Shown: one piece after another, positions 24,365-35,830 of the stretch | How the letters are laid out: the number at the start of each line of letters is the position of its first letter | Numbering within the stretch: the stretch's first letter is position 1 | Assembly (NCBI GenBank): GCA_033439685.1 | Contig: JAUEDM010000001.1 | Location: 2,666,001-2,730,000, forward strand | Length of the DNA: 64,000 nucleotides | Direction of reading: 5' to 3' | Source: Apodospora peruviana | Lineage: Eukaryota > Ascomycota > Sordariomycetes > Sordariales > Lasiosphaeriaceae | Made by a program: the position numbers and the translations under genes | Notes under the pieces: model-generated | What the model was told of the DNA's origin: nothing | What the model saw: the letters and a program-made list of their open reading frames with translations, nothing else | Databases searched by the model: none

Positions 24365-27036
24365 TCATATCTCAAAGGTTCCCCCAAGCCCTCCACCCAT
24401 GGTAGTCCCCATCTCAGGCTCAACCACGGGCGTTGGCGGCGGCAGATTCTGGACCTTTGTGCAGACCCAGCAACTCGCGTACATGTTGACGCGATCGATG
24501 CACGTCCCAGGCACCCGGTGCCCGACCCGCTTGCCCCTGAACCCGTACGACTCAAACTCGGCGATGTACCACGGCGTCAACGCCGCGCTGCGGAGCAGCA
24601 CGCGACCACCCATCTTGAGAGCGCGGTTTAGGTGCATGATCTGTTTTGCGGCGGCTGCCGACGGGCCCGGGGTGGCATCAAACCAGTCCATGCTGTCCAT
24701 GACGACGGCCACGGTCAGGGTCCCGGGCGTTATCCGAGCGATGACCTCCTCGAGTTCGTCCGTATGGATCCTCAGCGCATCGAAGGCGCCCGGGCGGCGG
24801 AGGGTTGCGTGGGCACCGGGGGAGAGGTACTCCGGATGACAGCGCGGGGAAAAGCAGCCCTGCAAACAGACGAGATAGTACGGGTTATCTGTAGCGATGT
24901 GCGTTTGGTCAACCACCGGGTCGAGTGTGTTGACCATGTAGTGCCACACTGCATGTGCGCGGGTGTTTTTGGCCGAGTTTGTTGCCACGGCCTGACTAGA
25001 CGAGTGGTCCGCCTCAATCATGGCAAGCTGGTTCTTGGGCACACCGAGAGCGGCCCACAGGAAGACTTCGCTGCTGACAACAAAGCCGCTCACGAACCGG
25101 CTAAGCAGAGCAGGCCGAATCTTGGAGTGCCATATCTCGCGCTGCTCGTTGAGGGTCTTGGCAGAGAGAAGTTTCCTGACGCTCTTGTGGAAGTTGAAGA
25201 TCCATGAAACCCAGCGGAAAATGCGAATTCCGTGCTTGGAGCCACCCGTGTCGTAGAGGCCCCGGCCGAGAGGATTTGTGAAGATATCGCAGTGGCTAAG
25301 CCAGTACTGGAAAGCGCGGCTGGATAAGTGAGGCGAGATTTTCGAGATCAACAGGGACCGGAATTCGGCATGTTTTCCTTGGCCAAATATCTTCCAGAAA
25401 TCAGTGTAAGGGAGCGCGGTGAACGCAGCAACCTTGAGTTCTAGCAGATGGTTTTGGGCCGGGTTCAGGTCAATGGCGTGGATCGTGGCAGGGCTCTGCA
25501 TGGCATACGAAAGAATATTGTCACCCGCGCTGGTAATTGCAAGAACAACATCGTCCGAACAAAGCTTGAGAAGCCCTTCATCGACGCGAGAATCTTCCCA
25601 GGTAAAGGCGTAGATGTACTCATCGTTGAACTGCGTATGCTTCTTGAGTCGATCATCGTAGTATATTCGCCAGTGGTGGTTCTGATAAAAGAATGACGGA
25701 AGCGGCAGGTTTGCTGAAAGGTTTTGGATTGCAGCATCAAATGCCTTTGATCGGATGTCAGGTGCAGTTCCCTCAACCGCGCGACTGAGGGTACTAGTCT
25801 CATTGTGCTTGTTGGCCGCGAGGAGATACGGGGATTCGGTCGCGAGAGCATCAATGCGCTCGACAATCTCATGGGGTAAACTGGACGAGGAGAAGGGCTT
25901 CTTATGGCATCCCAACCAAATGTAGTAAGGGATGTAGCCCAACACGTGGTTGCGGGAGTTGGCGCCCAGGACAGTTCCAAATCGATACTCGAGATAGTCA
26001 CGCCGGCCAGACTCGAGAGAGACTCGGTCAAGATCAAACCAGGCACGCCAGAAAGTGCGCCCTAGAAAGTTGACATGACGTCCAACGCGGCCGCCCGTAT
26101 AGTTACGAAAGATAATGTCAGAATTAGATTGGACATAAAAGTCCACGACTCCCATCACACCATCGGGTGATAGGAGTGACGACAACGAGTCAATGACGGA
26201 GTAGTAGTCAGGCTGCTCAAAAGTGTCAGTCTAGGTACCTACTCAGATTTGCCACTCACAATTAGCTTACAATCATAGACAGGCTGTAAGACATAGTGAC
26301 AAGACCTGCCAGTCCATGCTCGGGACGCTTCTGGTTGAAGTAACTGGAGGATGATGACCGTGAAGACCGCCGCTCTGGTCCAAGATCATTTTCATAGTCC
26401 TCAAGACGGAACTTCCTCGCATCCTCGCAAATCACTCTCACGTTGGTCCAACCGAGCCGGGTAAACCTCTTACGAGCGACTGCGCAGAGGGAAGGCGAGA
26501 AGTCAACCAGATAGACGCTGGAGAAGAATTCCGGAACATTGACGAACTCGGACATTGCCTCAATGTTCCATCCCGTCCCTCCGCCAACCTAAAGCACAGG
26601 TCAGCCGCCGTGAGTTTGCTGGGACAGGGGTGAAACAACCTACGTCAACCCAGATACGACCTCTCTTGGAGCCAGCTCCATCCTTCTCAGCCTTAAACCG
26701 GAGCTGTGCGGCAACGAGCGCCAGCATGTCCTCGCGGCCTTTGAGAAGGGCCTTCCGCGTCTGGTCGTAGATTCCAGCCTGGCTCGAGTAAAAGCTCTCG
26801 AGGGCATCCTGCTGCGTGTTTTTGGCTCCGCCAGAATGCGGCTTGATAAAGCACGAGTAGCAGAAGATCAAGATCGACCTCACAAGACTAGGGGACTCGT
26901 CTCCACATCCATCTTGCAATGGATTATGGTAGAGTTTGGAAAATCCTATGGCAAAAAGTACCACACCGGAAACTCCAGCAAAGATAAGTTTAGGACTGAT
27001 GTCTGGGGGGACCATGCTACCACCAGGAAAAACCAT
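24365..27036 (-). CDS. bta1: Betaine lipid (DGTS) synthase, BtaB-BtaA fusion
   Basis: The enzyme makes diacylglyceryl-trimethylhomoserine, a phosphorus-free membrane lipid. BtaA transfers the aminocarboxypropyl group of S-adenosylmethionine to diacylglycerol, and BtaB N-methylates it three times. Three exons in coding order (27036-26644, 26588-26271, 26212-24365) give 852 residues. Order: a hydrophobic segment near residues 16-36 (LIFAGVSGVVLFAIGFSKLY), a SAM-binding methyltransferase domain with VGGGTGWNIEAM at about 132-143 split by intron 1, then the BtaA (DUF3419) domain, where SAGDNILSYAM (about residue 455) and IHAIDLNPAQNHLLELK form a second SAM site. This is the fungal domain order, reversed in some algae. 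Known: such genes are induced by phosphate limitation in other fungi. I saw no clear CACGTG site in the first 500 bp upstream. It is divergent from ngg1. Confidence 0.93.
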
Positions 27037-28744
27037 GGTACTCTCTCATTGTTATGGAGCTGAGAGAGGAGTGTCGAAGGTTGCACGTAGGTTCCAGCGG
27101 GTGCCTGGTGATCAGGAATTATTGGTGAGGGATAGGAACAGGAACAACAAGCGAGAGACTCATGAAAACGCAGGCTTTATATAACGAGCGGCTAGCCAGG
27201 TTAGCATGCGATGCTAGTACCGTAGCTGTGAGTACCTCGAACCCCCACATGTTAGGAGAGACGAAAGGCTGTCTCTGTTGCACCACAAATAGAATATACA
27301 CGAGGTGTGAAGGCAAAATGGGCTAGAAATCCGGCGAAGTCGTTAGTGACATTGAGCGGGTCAAGAGCGAGTTGACCCTGAAGACATATATTCAGGTTGA
27401 GGCGGTTGCCGGCCAATCACTTGGCCACATGGCTTCCCGTCTCGATTCCTGGCAGCTGTCCGGACGCCGGCTACTATTCCGTACGCGTATATGGAAGTCT
27501 GGTGCATCATGTATTGTTTGAGCAATACCGGTCCGGCAGCGGCTGGCGTGATGGGACAGACTCATGGTCTTGGCTGTGGCAGTGTAAGCCCGAGGAGAGC
27601 AAACACGACCTTATTGGCTTCCCTGCCTGCTTGATATACTGCTATCGCCTGTCGCTCCCAGGTTTGCTCCCCAAGTCCTACAGGGTGCCGGTGCTGTCCG
27701 TCGAACCGTGTTTCAGGAGGTCATGTATGATATCGCATCCGTGGATCCTGTGTGATTCAGATCATGGAGATGGCAGCAGACCACCCCCGCATTCGGGCTC
27801 CGTCCTTTGCAGAGGAAGAGCATGTATCCGTGGGTTGGAAAAGAAAACAGATGAGTGTACGACCCCAACGGCTGTCCGCTGGTGCAGACACGAAGACATG
27901 ACGTTCTCGTCTACCGGTACGATGGGGCGTGCAGCTAGTCCATAGATTTATATCAAATAGACCAATCGGGAGGGAGTGTGCCATCACGAGAGCGGACTGG
28001 CAGCATCCAAAGGTCGATGAGGGTCGCGGGGCAATCCACACCACACTCGACCAGACCCTTCACGTTCCAGTTTGGTTTTTTAGTCGAACGTGCGTCGCGA
28101 TCTGTGAAAAGGGACCGACGTTGACATGATTGGATCCTGGGATATATCGGAGTGCGGGGGAGTTGCACCCAACAGTAAGGCACCTATGATGAAGAGGCAT
28201 TTAAACACGGGGAAATCTAGTTATCACGTCGAGTTCAAACGTTGTGAGAAGTCGAAGGACAACATACCCCCAGCTCGTTGTGGACATGTTTTCGGAACCT
28301 TGCCGCGAGACAATAATGACGCTCGATTGATCAGATGTCGGCAGGAAAGGAAAAGCGCATCGCATGGATGCAAGCCACCGATCTTTGGTGGGACAGCGTC
28401 AGCGTGTACTGGATAAAATAGATGGAGATCCAGAAGCTTAGTCATCCAGGTCGCATTGGTACGTACCCCAACGCTGCCCACAGTAACCCAGCACTTGGCT
28501 GGGAACACAAACAGTTGAAGTGTGGCGGCTCATTCGATGTCGTCCGAACAATGCCTGGTCGGTCGTTCATCAGCCACATCTCAAAGTGGTGACTGCGTGT
28601 CTCTTGGGCACTGCATACACTTCTTTGTCTGCATGTGCCACGGATCACCGACGTCGACATTTTACCCCGAGCCGTCCTTGAGACTCGCGTACGATCCCGA
28701 CGCCGTTTCCTTGTACGCTCGCGAACGCGCCCAAACACGCAAAC
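27037..28744. promoter_or_regulatory. Divergent upstream region of bta1 and ngg1
   Basis: 1.7 kb between two opposite start codons. No gene is seen. Several frames (for example 27397-27945) start only at non-ATG codons and look random. Confidence 0.5.
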
Positions 28745-31136
28745 ATGCCGCCGTCATCGAGCCAGAAGGGCACCGGGAAGAAAGGGGGAGCCGGAGCTGT
28801 GCGCCAGCAACAGCAGCAGCAGCGCAGCCGCAACACTACCCCCAGCGCCGTGCCCGCCGTTGCAAGCCTGCCTCCCGTCGAAGCTGTCGACACCGAGACA
28901 CTCGAGCTGCGCTTCGAGGTCTTCCGTAACCTTACATACGAGGACATGGTGGATCCCGCCGCATCCAACACCGTAACCCCCGATTCTAAGAGCCTCGACG
29001 GGCTCCTCACCCGGTTGCAGCGTCTTGGCGATATTATTGAGAAGAGGGGCACCTATTGCGACCGAGGAATGAGGCTGCTCGCCCAGAACCGTAGGCTAAG
29101 GATGGACGAAATGGCCGCCGAGAGGGGCCGCGAAGAAGAACGGCGCCAGAGGGAGGCCGATGATGAAGAGCGCGAGCGGAAGGCGAATAAAAAGAAGAGA
29201 AAGGCAACCGAGAGTTTGGCTGCTCAGGGCAACAACATAGGTCAGTATCCTCCATATTTTTCTGATTCGCCGTTCGTGGATTGCCGTTGGAGCCGTGGGT
29301 TTGACACAGAGGCTCCGAGGCTCCGCAAATCCGCTCCTGGATTCGAGTGGAACATCTCAATACCTCCCTTCACCTTGTCGCCATTGCTGCCGCAATTGTG
29401 CGCCAACCCGATAAAAAAGCAAAATGCGGCTTCGCAATCGCCACGCCCAGCAGGCGCTGATCCCTCATGTAGAATATTCCTCCCCGCTTCGCGATTCGAG
29501 CTCGAGTAAACCACGGAAACTTTCTCGCGACAACGATTCGGCAAGTTCGTCGCTGTCGCCTGTCGCTCCAAGAACACCAGGCGAAATGGACGTTGACGAC
29601 AAGGCGAAGGTGGAGGATAACGACGATGACGACAGCTCATCCGACGACGGCAGACCGCCTCCTCCTGCTCGGCCGCAAGCTAATACCTTCGGTGAGGATC
29701 CTTCCACCTTCCCCGATCCGACCGTCTACGAGATCCTACCCGTCCAGCCCGGAATGACCCAAGACGAGATCAGGCAAATTTACTCGGTCGCAACCTACCC
29801 GAAGAGCGACCTTGCGGATTTAATTGCAGGCGATCCCCCGGACAAAGATTTCAGCAACGCGAAACCGAGTAATCAGATCAATTTTACCACATTTAGCACC
29901 TACATCGAGCCCTTCTTCCGACCATTTACCGAAGAAGATCTCGCATTCCTTCGAGAACGCGGCGACCGTGTGTCACCATTTCTCATGGGTAAACGCGGCA
30001 AGAAGCACTACACTGAGGTCTGGGCCGAGGAGGACGGTGCCATGGCCATTGACTCGTCCCTACAGGGTGGGCGTGACAGGCTTCCACCCAACCAAGCGCG
30101 CGGCAGCATCGACAACATAGATGATGACGTAGCCGAGACGGACAAAGTATCGATTGGCCCGCTGGCCGCTCGCCTCCTCCAAGCTATGCGGCCCGAGCAT
30201 CGCGTCCCACCAGCCGAGGACAAACCTATGGTCAACGGTGTCAACGGTGACGGCGACAGCCTCAATGGTATCTCCAGCTTTGACTTCTCCTTTGACAACA
30301 CGACATCTACCCCTGCGGCTTCGTCCGGCAGCCAGCATCGACTCAACGGCAGCGGTAATGCTGCCGGTCTCAACGGCATGGCGCCAACAAACGGCTCCAA
30401 CGGGACCAGCGCCAACAGCATTCCTAACGGGCAGCAACCACAATCTATACCTCCGGCCACCTTCATGCCAGAGTCTAACAGCGAAGCGTGGAAAAAGGCC
30501 TCTCACCCGAAACTTGACTACACCCAAGTGGACGAACGCATCAAGCAAGAACTTCGCCACATCGGGTTTCTCCCTCTCTTGCCCCACGATCCTGCCAATC
30601 CAAATGCCACGCCGCAACCGGACCTCGCCGCCACCGCCGAGTACGACGGCCACTTCGACGACGAGGTTGCCGCCCGCATGCGCCTGCTCCAGTCCCGTCT
30701 TCGCGAGCAGGTCCTCCTGAACGGCGCCCGCAAATCACGCCTCACGGAGCTCGTCAAGGAGCGCATGGCCCACCAGGAATACCAGACCATTCTCGAGGAT
30801 CTAGACAGCCAAGTTCAGGCCGCGTATCTTAAGCGGACGCGGACGATGGGCAAGAAGCCCAAGAAGGCGAGACCGGGTGGTGCCGCTGCGGTCCCGGCTG
30901 CTTCGGCGGCGGGCGGAACGGGCATGGCGCGCCCGGGTATCGGCGATCTGACCAAGACGTTGATGGAGCGCAGGCGCAGGTGGATTGAGAATATCGGTAC
31001 TGTGTTTGAAGATGAAGGTCTGTCGAGGGTGCCGAGGGTGAGCGATGAGGGCAGCTCGATCTTCAAGCCGGGCGAGATGGCGGCCTTGATCAAGAGGGAG
31101 AAGGAGGCTTGGGACGAAGAAGTCGAGGAGGAGTAG
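28745..31136 (+). CDS. ngg1: Ada3/Ngg1, SAGA histone acetyltransferase module subunit
   Basis: The protein bridges Gcn5-Ada2 to the SAGA coactivator in the nucleus and supports histone H3 acetylation. Two exons (28745-29240 and 29473-31136) encode 719 residues. The intron acceptor (ATGTAG, 29472) is the only one I found that keeps the frame. Seen: a Gln6 run near residue 21, a charged coiled coil (RLRMDEMAAERGREEERRQ), an acidic Asp/Ser patch, then the conserved block TVYEILPVQPGMTQDEIRQI and LAFLRERGDRVSPFLMG with YTEVWAEEDG. A long Ser/Asn/Gly linker leads to the C-terminal domain (LDYTQVDERIKQELRHIGFL, then ARMRLLQSRLREQVLLNGAR), the family's Gcn5/Ada2-binding part. The tail is Glu-rich. 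It is convergent with the RING gene. Confidence 0.9.
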
Positions 31137-31823
31137 CGTTCCTCGTGGAATTCCTTTGTTTCTTTGAGATGATATTAGCGTTTGAATGTGTTTTCTATTT
31201 CTTTGACTCGCTGACTGGTGTCTTTACGAAGCCCATTGGGGGATGGGGGAAAGGGACGGCGCCTGGGGTTGGGTTAGGTGTGTTGGTATGCATGGCATCA
31301 CAGAACGGCAGGTTACGGGACATGGTTTCACGTGTTATTTTGTAGTCCTAGTTGGGCTTTCTCATATTTGGCGTTGGCAAGGAAGGGGCTTGGTATGGAC
31401 TTGTGTGTCCGGAAAGTCGTTTCTGTTGAGTTGAATTGAGTTCACTCGGGACCAGCAGAGCTTATTACAGTTGATCAAATTTTCGGGAATATGGAATCCG
31501 ATTGTCGACATGAGGATTTTATTTTCTTGTATTTCCCACCCATCTCCAAGAGAATCGGCCATCTGGTGCATCAATAAGCCAATGATATGGTAAAACCCCG
31601 ATCGAGGTACTGCAACTTCCCAAAGAAACCCACATTCCTACTCCAGTTAAACGGCAGAAAAATCAAATAGACAGCGCCGACCATGCTCTATACCATCAAG
31701 ATAGCCCAGAAGACATATGCAAAACTAGAAAACACAAGAAAAAGAAAGGGGGTATCATTCATATAACCCATCACCAAAGCACCGGCGCGATTCAAAATAA
31801 TCCAGACCCCATCCAGTCGCATT
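31137..31823. other. Intergenic between ngg1 and RING ligase gene
   Basis: Convergent spacer with both 3' untranslated ends. AT-rich near 31640-31800. No gene seen. Confidence 0.5.
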
Positions 31824-33564
31824 TCAGAAGCCTGGAAATATTCTGGTTCGCATCCGTTTCCCTGTTGTTATCAACATATATCAGCATGATGTCTTGTTAT
31901 AACCAATGAAGAGGGTATGGACTTTACATTTCGTCAAGCGTTCGCCGTCTTCTAGTTCAGACCCGGCAAGTTCTCGCATTCGTTTTCTCGCGAGATCTGT
32001 AGGATTTGATCGATTACTTTCCCCGGCGGCCGTATCCGGCTGCTGTTGGATGACCCCGGATTCCCGATTCCCAATGGCCTGTTTACTTCGGGATTGGAGC
32101 TCGGTCGAGGTCGACGAGGTGGGTGTTGAGGTGTGTGCACTGAACATGTGCTTCTTGATTGTGCTTCCCCAACTTTGTATCCTGCTATGACCGCCGCCCG
32201 TGTCGTCCTCGAGGTCCTCAATAACAACACGATCACGTAACCGCCGGATGGCGCGCTCTCGTCGGACCATCGCATTCGTGATTTTAGGACAATATCCTTG
32301 CGGCAGCATACATGCTTTGCACAGCGGACAAAGAGAACTGACCTCGTGCAGGAATTCCTCGATGCACTCGGGATGGAAGATGTGGCCGCATGGAAGTTCG
32401 CGAATTATGGTGACCCGGTTCTGGTACTGCTCGAGGCAGATTTCGCACCCAGGCTGATAGTCGGTTGGGACAGTGAAAGCGGCCGAAGGACTGGCAGGAC
32501 CTTTCTCCGAGACCGTCATAGGTGGTAGACTGACTGTCGTCATGGGGGGAGCACCCCCTTCTCCGCGACTACCTCTTCTACCCCTTCCTTGCCGTGGGGA
32601 GCGCGGAGACGTAGGTGGACTGTTGACGCTCGGCTCGTAATGATAGGTGAACAGAGGGAACTTTTGAATATGATCCAGGGGCACCGTGAGTCGCTTGATA
32701 CCCAATCCTTCTAGGTTGACTTGACCGGCGACGACGCGGCGCCGCAAGGAAGAGCGTCGCCGACTCTGAACAAAGTGCATCAAACAAGATGCTGCCAAGA
32801 CAACTCCAAGAAGAACACCAATGATAATGAGAGCATAGACCCATAATCCGTGCGGCAGACTGGGTGACGAAGTCACCGATAGCGCCGTCCAGATCCGGAC
32901 GTAATCACTAGGGTCAGGACTGTATAGTCTAGATATGTTTGGTCCAAAGGGAACTGTGGTCAGTTTGCCAGAGTACCGGCTCAAATTCTGCATCATATGC
33001 TGGCCCTCCAAGCCAGAAACGGCGAATACGGTATAGGCACTCTGCGTTTTCCACTTGGCATCGCCGTCAATGTCCCATTCTGGGGCATCAACTGGAAGGG
33101 GCCCGTCCGAGGAGTTGTCTGGCCTGTAGAAGATGAAGCCCCGGAGAGGATCGGTACGGGCGGCATCGAGGTAGCTCTTGGAGCAGTCGGCACTGACCCA
33201 GGGAGCAAGGGCGATAAGATTATAGTTGGCTGGCGGTAGATCAGACCGGCGAGCAGCGGAATCGGGTACATGTCCTACCAACTCGTCTACGCACGGATCA
33301 TTCGCCGGGAGCTCAGGGACATAGAGCAGTCCCTGAACAATGTTGGTTTTCGTCCCGGAAGACCTAGAGGCTAGCACTGTTATATTTTCGGAGATGCGAG
33401 CCGCATAAGCCAGGTGGCTCTATCACGCTGGTTAATTGAAAGACATTTTGAAGGTTGATTAAGCATAGGCAGGGGCCGAGCATACCGACACAGCCGTGAT
33501 GTTCCTGATAATGGTGTTTGGAACAGTGCCCACATTCTGCCATGAGGGATTGCTGAATAAGAGG
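31824..33564 (-). CDS. PA-TM-RING E3 ubiquitin ligase (5' end unresolved)
   Basis: A putative membrane-bound ubiquitin ligase of the secretory/endosomal system. Readable exons in coding order: 33564-33486, 33419-31928, 31861-31824. The last intron restores the end RLTKWKRMRTRIFPGF. Seen in order: a lumenal region with several N-glycosylation sequons (NITAVS, NITVL) and a protease-associated-like part (GLLYVPELPANDPCVDELVG, YNLIALAPWVSADCSKSYLD); one transmembrane helix (LWVYALIIIGVLLGVVLAAS); a basic stop-transfer stretch QSRRRSSLRRR; and a RING-H2 finger CEICLEQYQNRVTIIRELPC, GHIFHPECIEEF, CPLCK. The signal-peptide exon must lie upstream of 33564 on the minus strand; I could not choose among possible donors. 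A good donor (CACGA|GTAAGTG) near 34016 may belong to a leader exon. No substrate can be inferred. Confidence 0.85.
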
Positions 33565-35830
33565 CTGGCATTTTGTATCAATCAGTATTGAAGGGCCATT
33601 AAAAGTGAAATGAAGAGAGGCAGAATATCGAGTCCAGAAACAGAGAGTGCTAGAGTCGGCGCGATGACATGAGCATAAAACTGGACGTGGATGAGGGAGC
33701 GGGCTTGGCGACGGGACGATCAAGAGATACAAAGTCGATGGATAAGGCAGGCTGAAACAAATGAGAGGGAATAGAGACGGGACTAACACGACATTGCGGA
33801 TCTCATCGGCGGCTGCAAAACGTCAGCGAACCTTATTCTGACTTCAAACACCATGGATGGCTTGGCAGAAAGCTTGGCTAGCCAAGACGTGATAGCCTCA
33901 TGTCACGACTCGCACGCCGCAACTGCCAAGCATGGCCGATGGGGAAGGGATGGAGCCTCCCGAACGGCTGAACCGTGCCAGGCCAAGGCTCAGGGTAAGG
34001 CACACTTACTCGTGGACATTGTCGACCATTTCGAAGGGGCTACCTAGGCAACCTTTCCTTTCGGAACTGACGGCATCTGCCCAGAGACGACGCGTAGTGC
34101 CTCGAGGCTGTGAGAACTGTCGCCGAGGAGGAAATCGCGCTGAAAGTCGTGGTGTTTTGTTCGTGTTGGGACTGAATTGGAAGGGAGAGAATTGCGGGGA
34201 GACTCCGAGAAGACGGGAGTGGACGGGGGTGGACGGGGCTTTTCAGGTGCCAAGACTTCTTGGCGGGATTTACGGCTCCGCCTCCTGGGATCTTTGTTGC
34301 AACTTGCAAGTCGCCTGCCAGGGCTGCGCATGATTCTCTCTGCACACTTGCGATTTTATTACTAAGTGTCGCCCGGCTCGAGTCCGGAAATGCTAAGCGA
34401 TCCCGATTCGGAAATCTAGCAGATTTCGCCTGCATCCCCGCCGCAGCGGTATAAACGCACGCAATGCGTCTAGATGCGCAGTATTCCGCACATCGGCCAG
34501 GGAAAGCTGAAGGTGGAAGCGAAGTGACAAAATCATCATCATGCCACAACGCGCGGGAATTGTCCCAATACGGGCTAGCGGCTTATCAGATGCAAGCACT
34601 GCAAGGCAACGTCGTGAGAGAAATTTCATCTTGTGCATCGAATCACAAGCTGCAGCGAGCGCCGAATCCAGCGATCGAGGTCTCGTGCCAAGGAAAATCC
34701 GATTTCAACGGCGCGCGACCCCTAAACCGTTGCTTGTGAAGTTCTGTTTCAATTCGGACTTCACATGTAACACTGCCTCAGGTCTTATTATCACCTATGT
34801 CTAGGCGTACTTCCAATCGGTAAGACGAGCGCACAGGGAACACAAACACCACACCTCGCTTTGCGACACAGCCCGGCGCACCTAGTTTTGGCCCCCTTTG
34901 CTTCAGCGCTGGGCTAGTGGTGGGATGCCGACTGGCCGCATCAAAAACCCAGCCAGTCGATGGAAATATGCCCAATAGTGACATATCGCACTGGAGATGA
35001 GATGTGACTTCACTGTTGGCGGTGGTGGTTCTTCCTCCGACGGTGCCGATCTTCCGAGCCTCCCGTCGTCACTCTGTCTCCAAAGGCACCAACTTCGGTT
35101 TCCTCGAATCGGATGCACGCCATGGCTTCTCAGTCCCGAAAGATGATATTTCCGAATATGATATGGGATCTCTAGACTGAACTAGTCAACCAGACGTCAT
35201 CACTGTTTCTGCAGTTACGAGGTGAGATGCCAGTCGGACCTAACTCTTAAGTTCGTAGATATCGGCCCGGAAACAACACGGCCAGTCTGAGATGGAGCAA
35301 CATGACGGCAGGGAAGATTCGAGCCGAGTCTTAATTATCGGAATAGAATCATATATAGTGAGATTATATAATCAGGGTCATGATGCCAAGACGCGATGAC
35401 GTTACAAGTTGGTACCGTACCCGACAGATGAGGTGAAGACCGTTCCTCGATAAGCTGTCCGGTTTTGTGGATCTGGCTGTTGAACTTTATGAGACGAAAT
35501 ATTCGCCTAAATTATAACAAAGCGCAATATTGATCCAAGGCCGCATTACACGTGTAGTTTAGTGGAGGTACCTAATCCACAGCCCGTACGGATTATGGAA
35601 TCCATAACTGAATGCGAGCTTGTGGCGGAGTAAGGCTTGGCACCTCCTTTCAACCTTGCGGCCTTGCACGATGCCCGACGACTTCACATCATCGACATCT
35701 GAACCTTGGGTCCTCATGTCTTTAGCTTCTCTAGACCAACAACAGCGCCGAAGTTGAGTATACACATTATCACCAACTAATCTGCTCTGACAGACAAGCG
35801 CGCACCGTCGTCATCATCATCGTCGTCGTC
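33565..35830. promoter_or_regulatory. Divergent upstream region, RING ligase and DUF726 genes
   Basis: 2.3 kb. The part nearest the RING gene must hold its first coding exon(s) and leader, not resolved here. The rest shows no gene. A TCGTCATCATCATC-type trinucleotide run lies immediately before the DUF726 start codon (35807-35830). Confidence 0.5.

Noticed and set aside
27397..27945. 182-codon plus-strand frame
   Set aside because: It begins at TTG, is Cys/Trp-rich in a random-looking way and has no homologous block; treated as chance in the bta1-ngg1 spacer.
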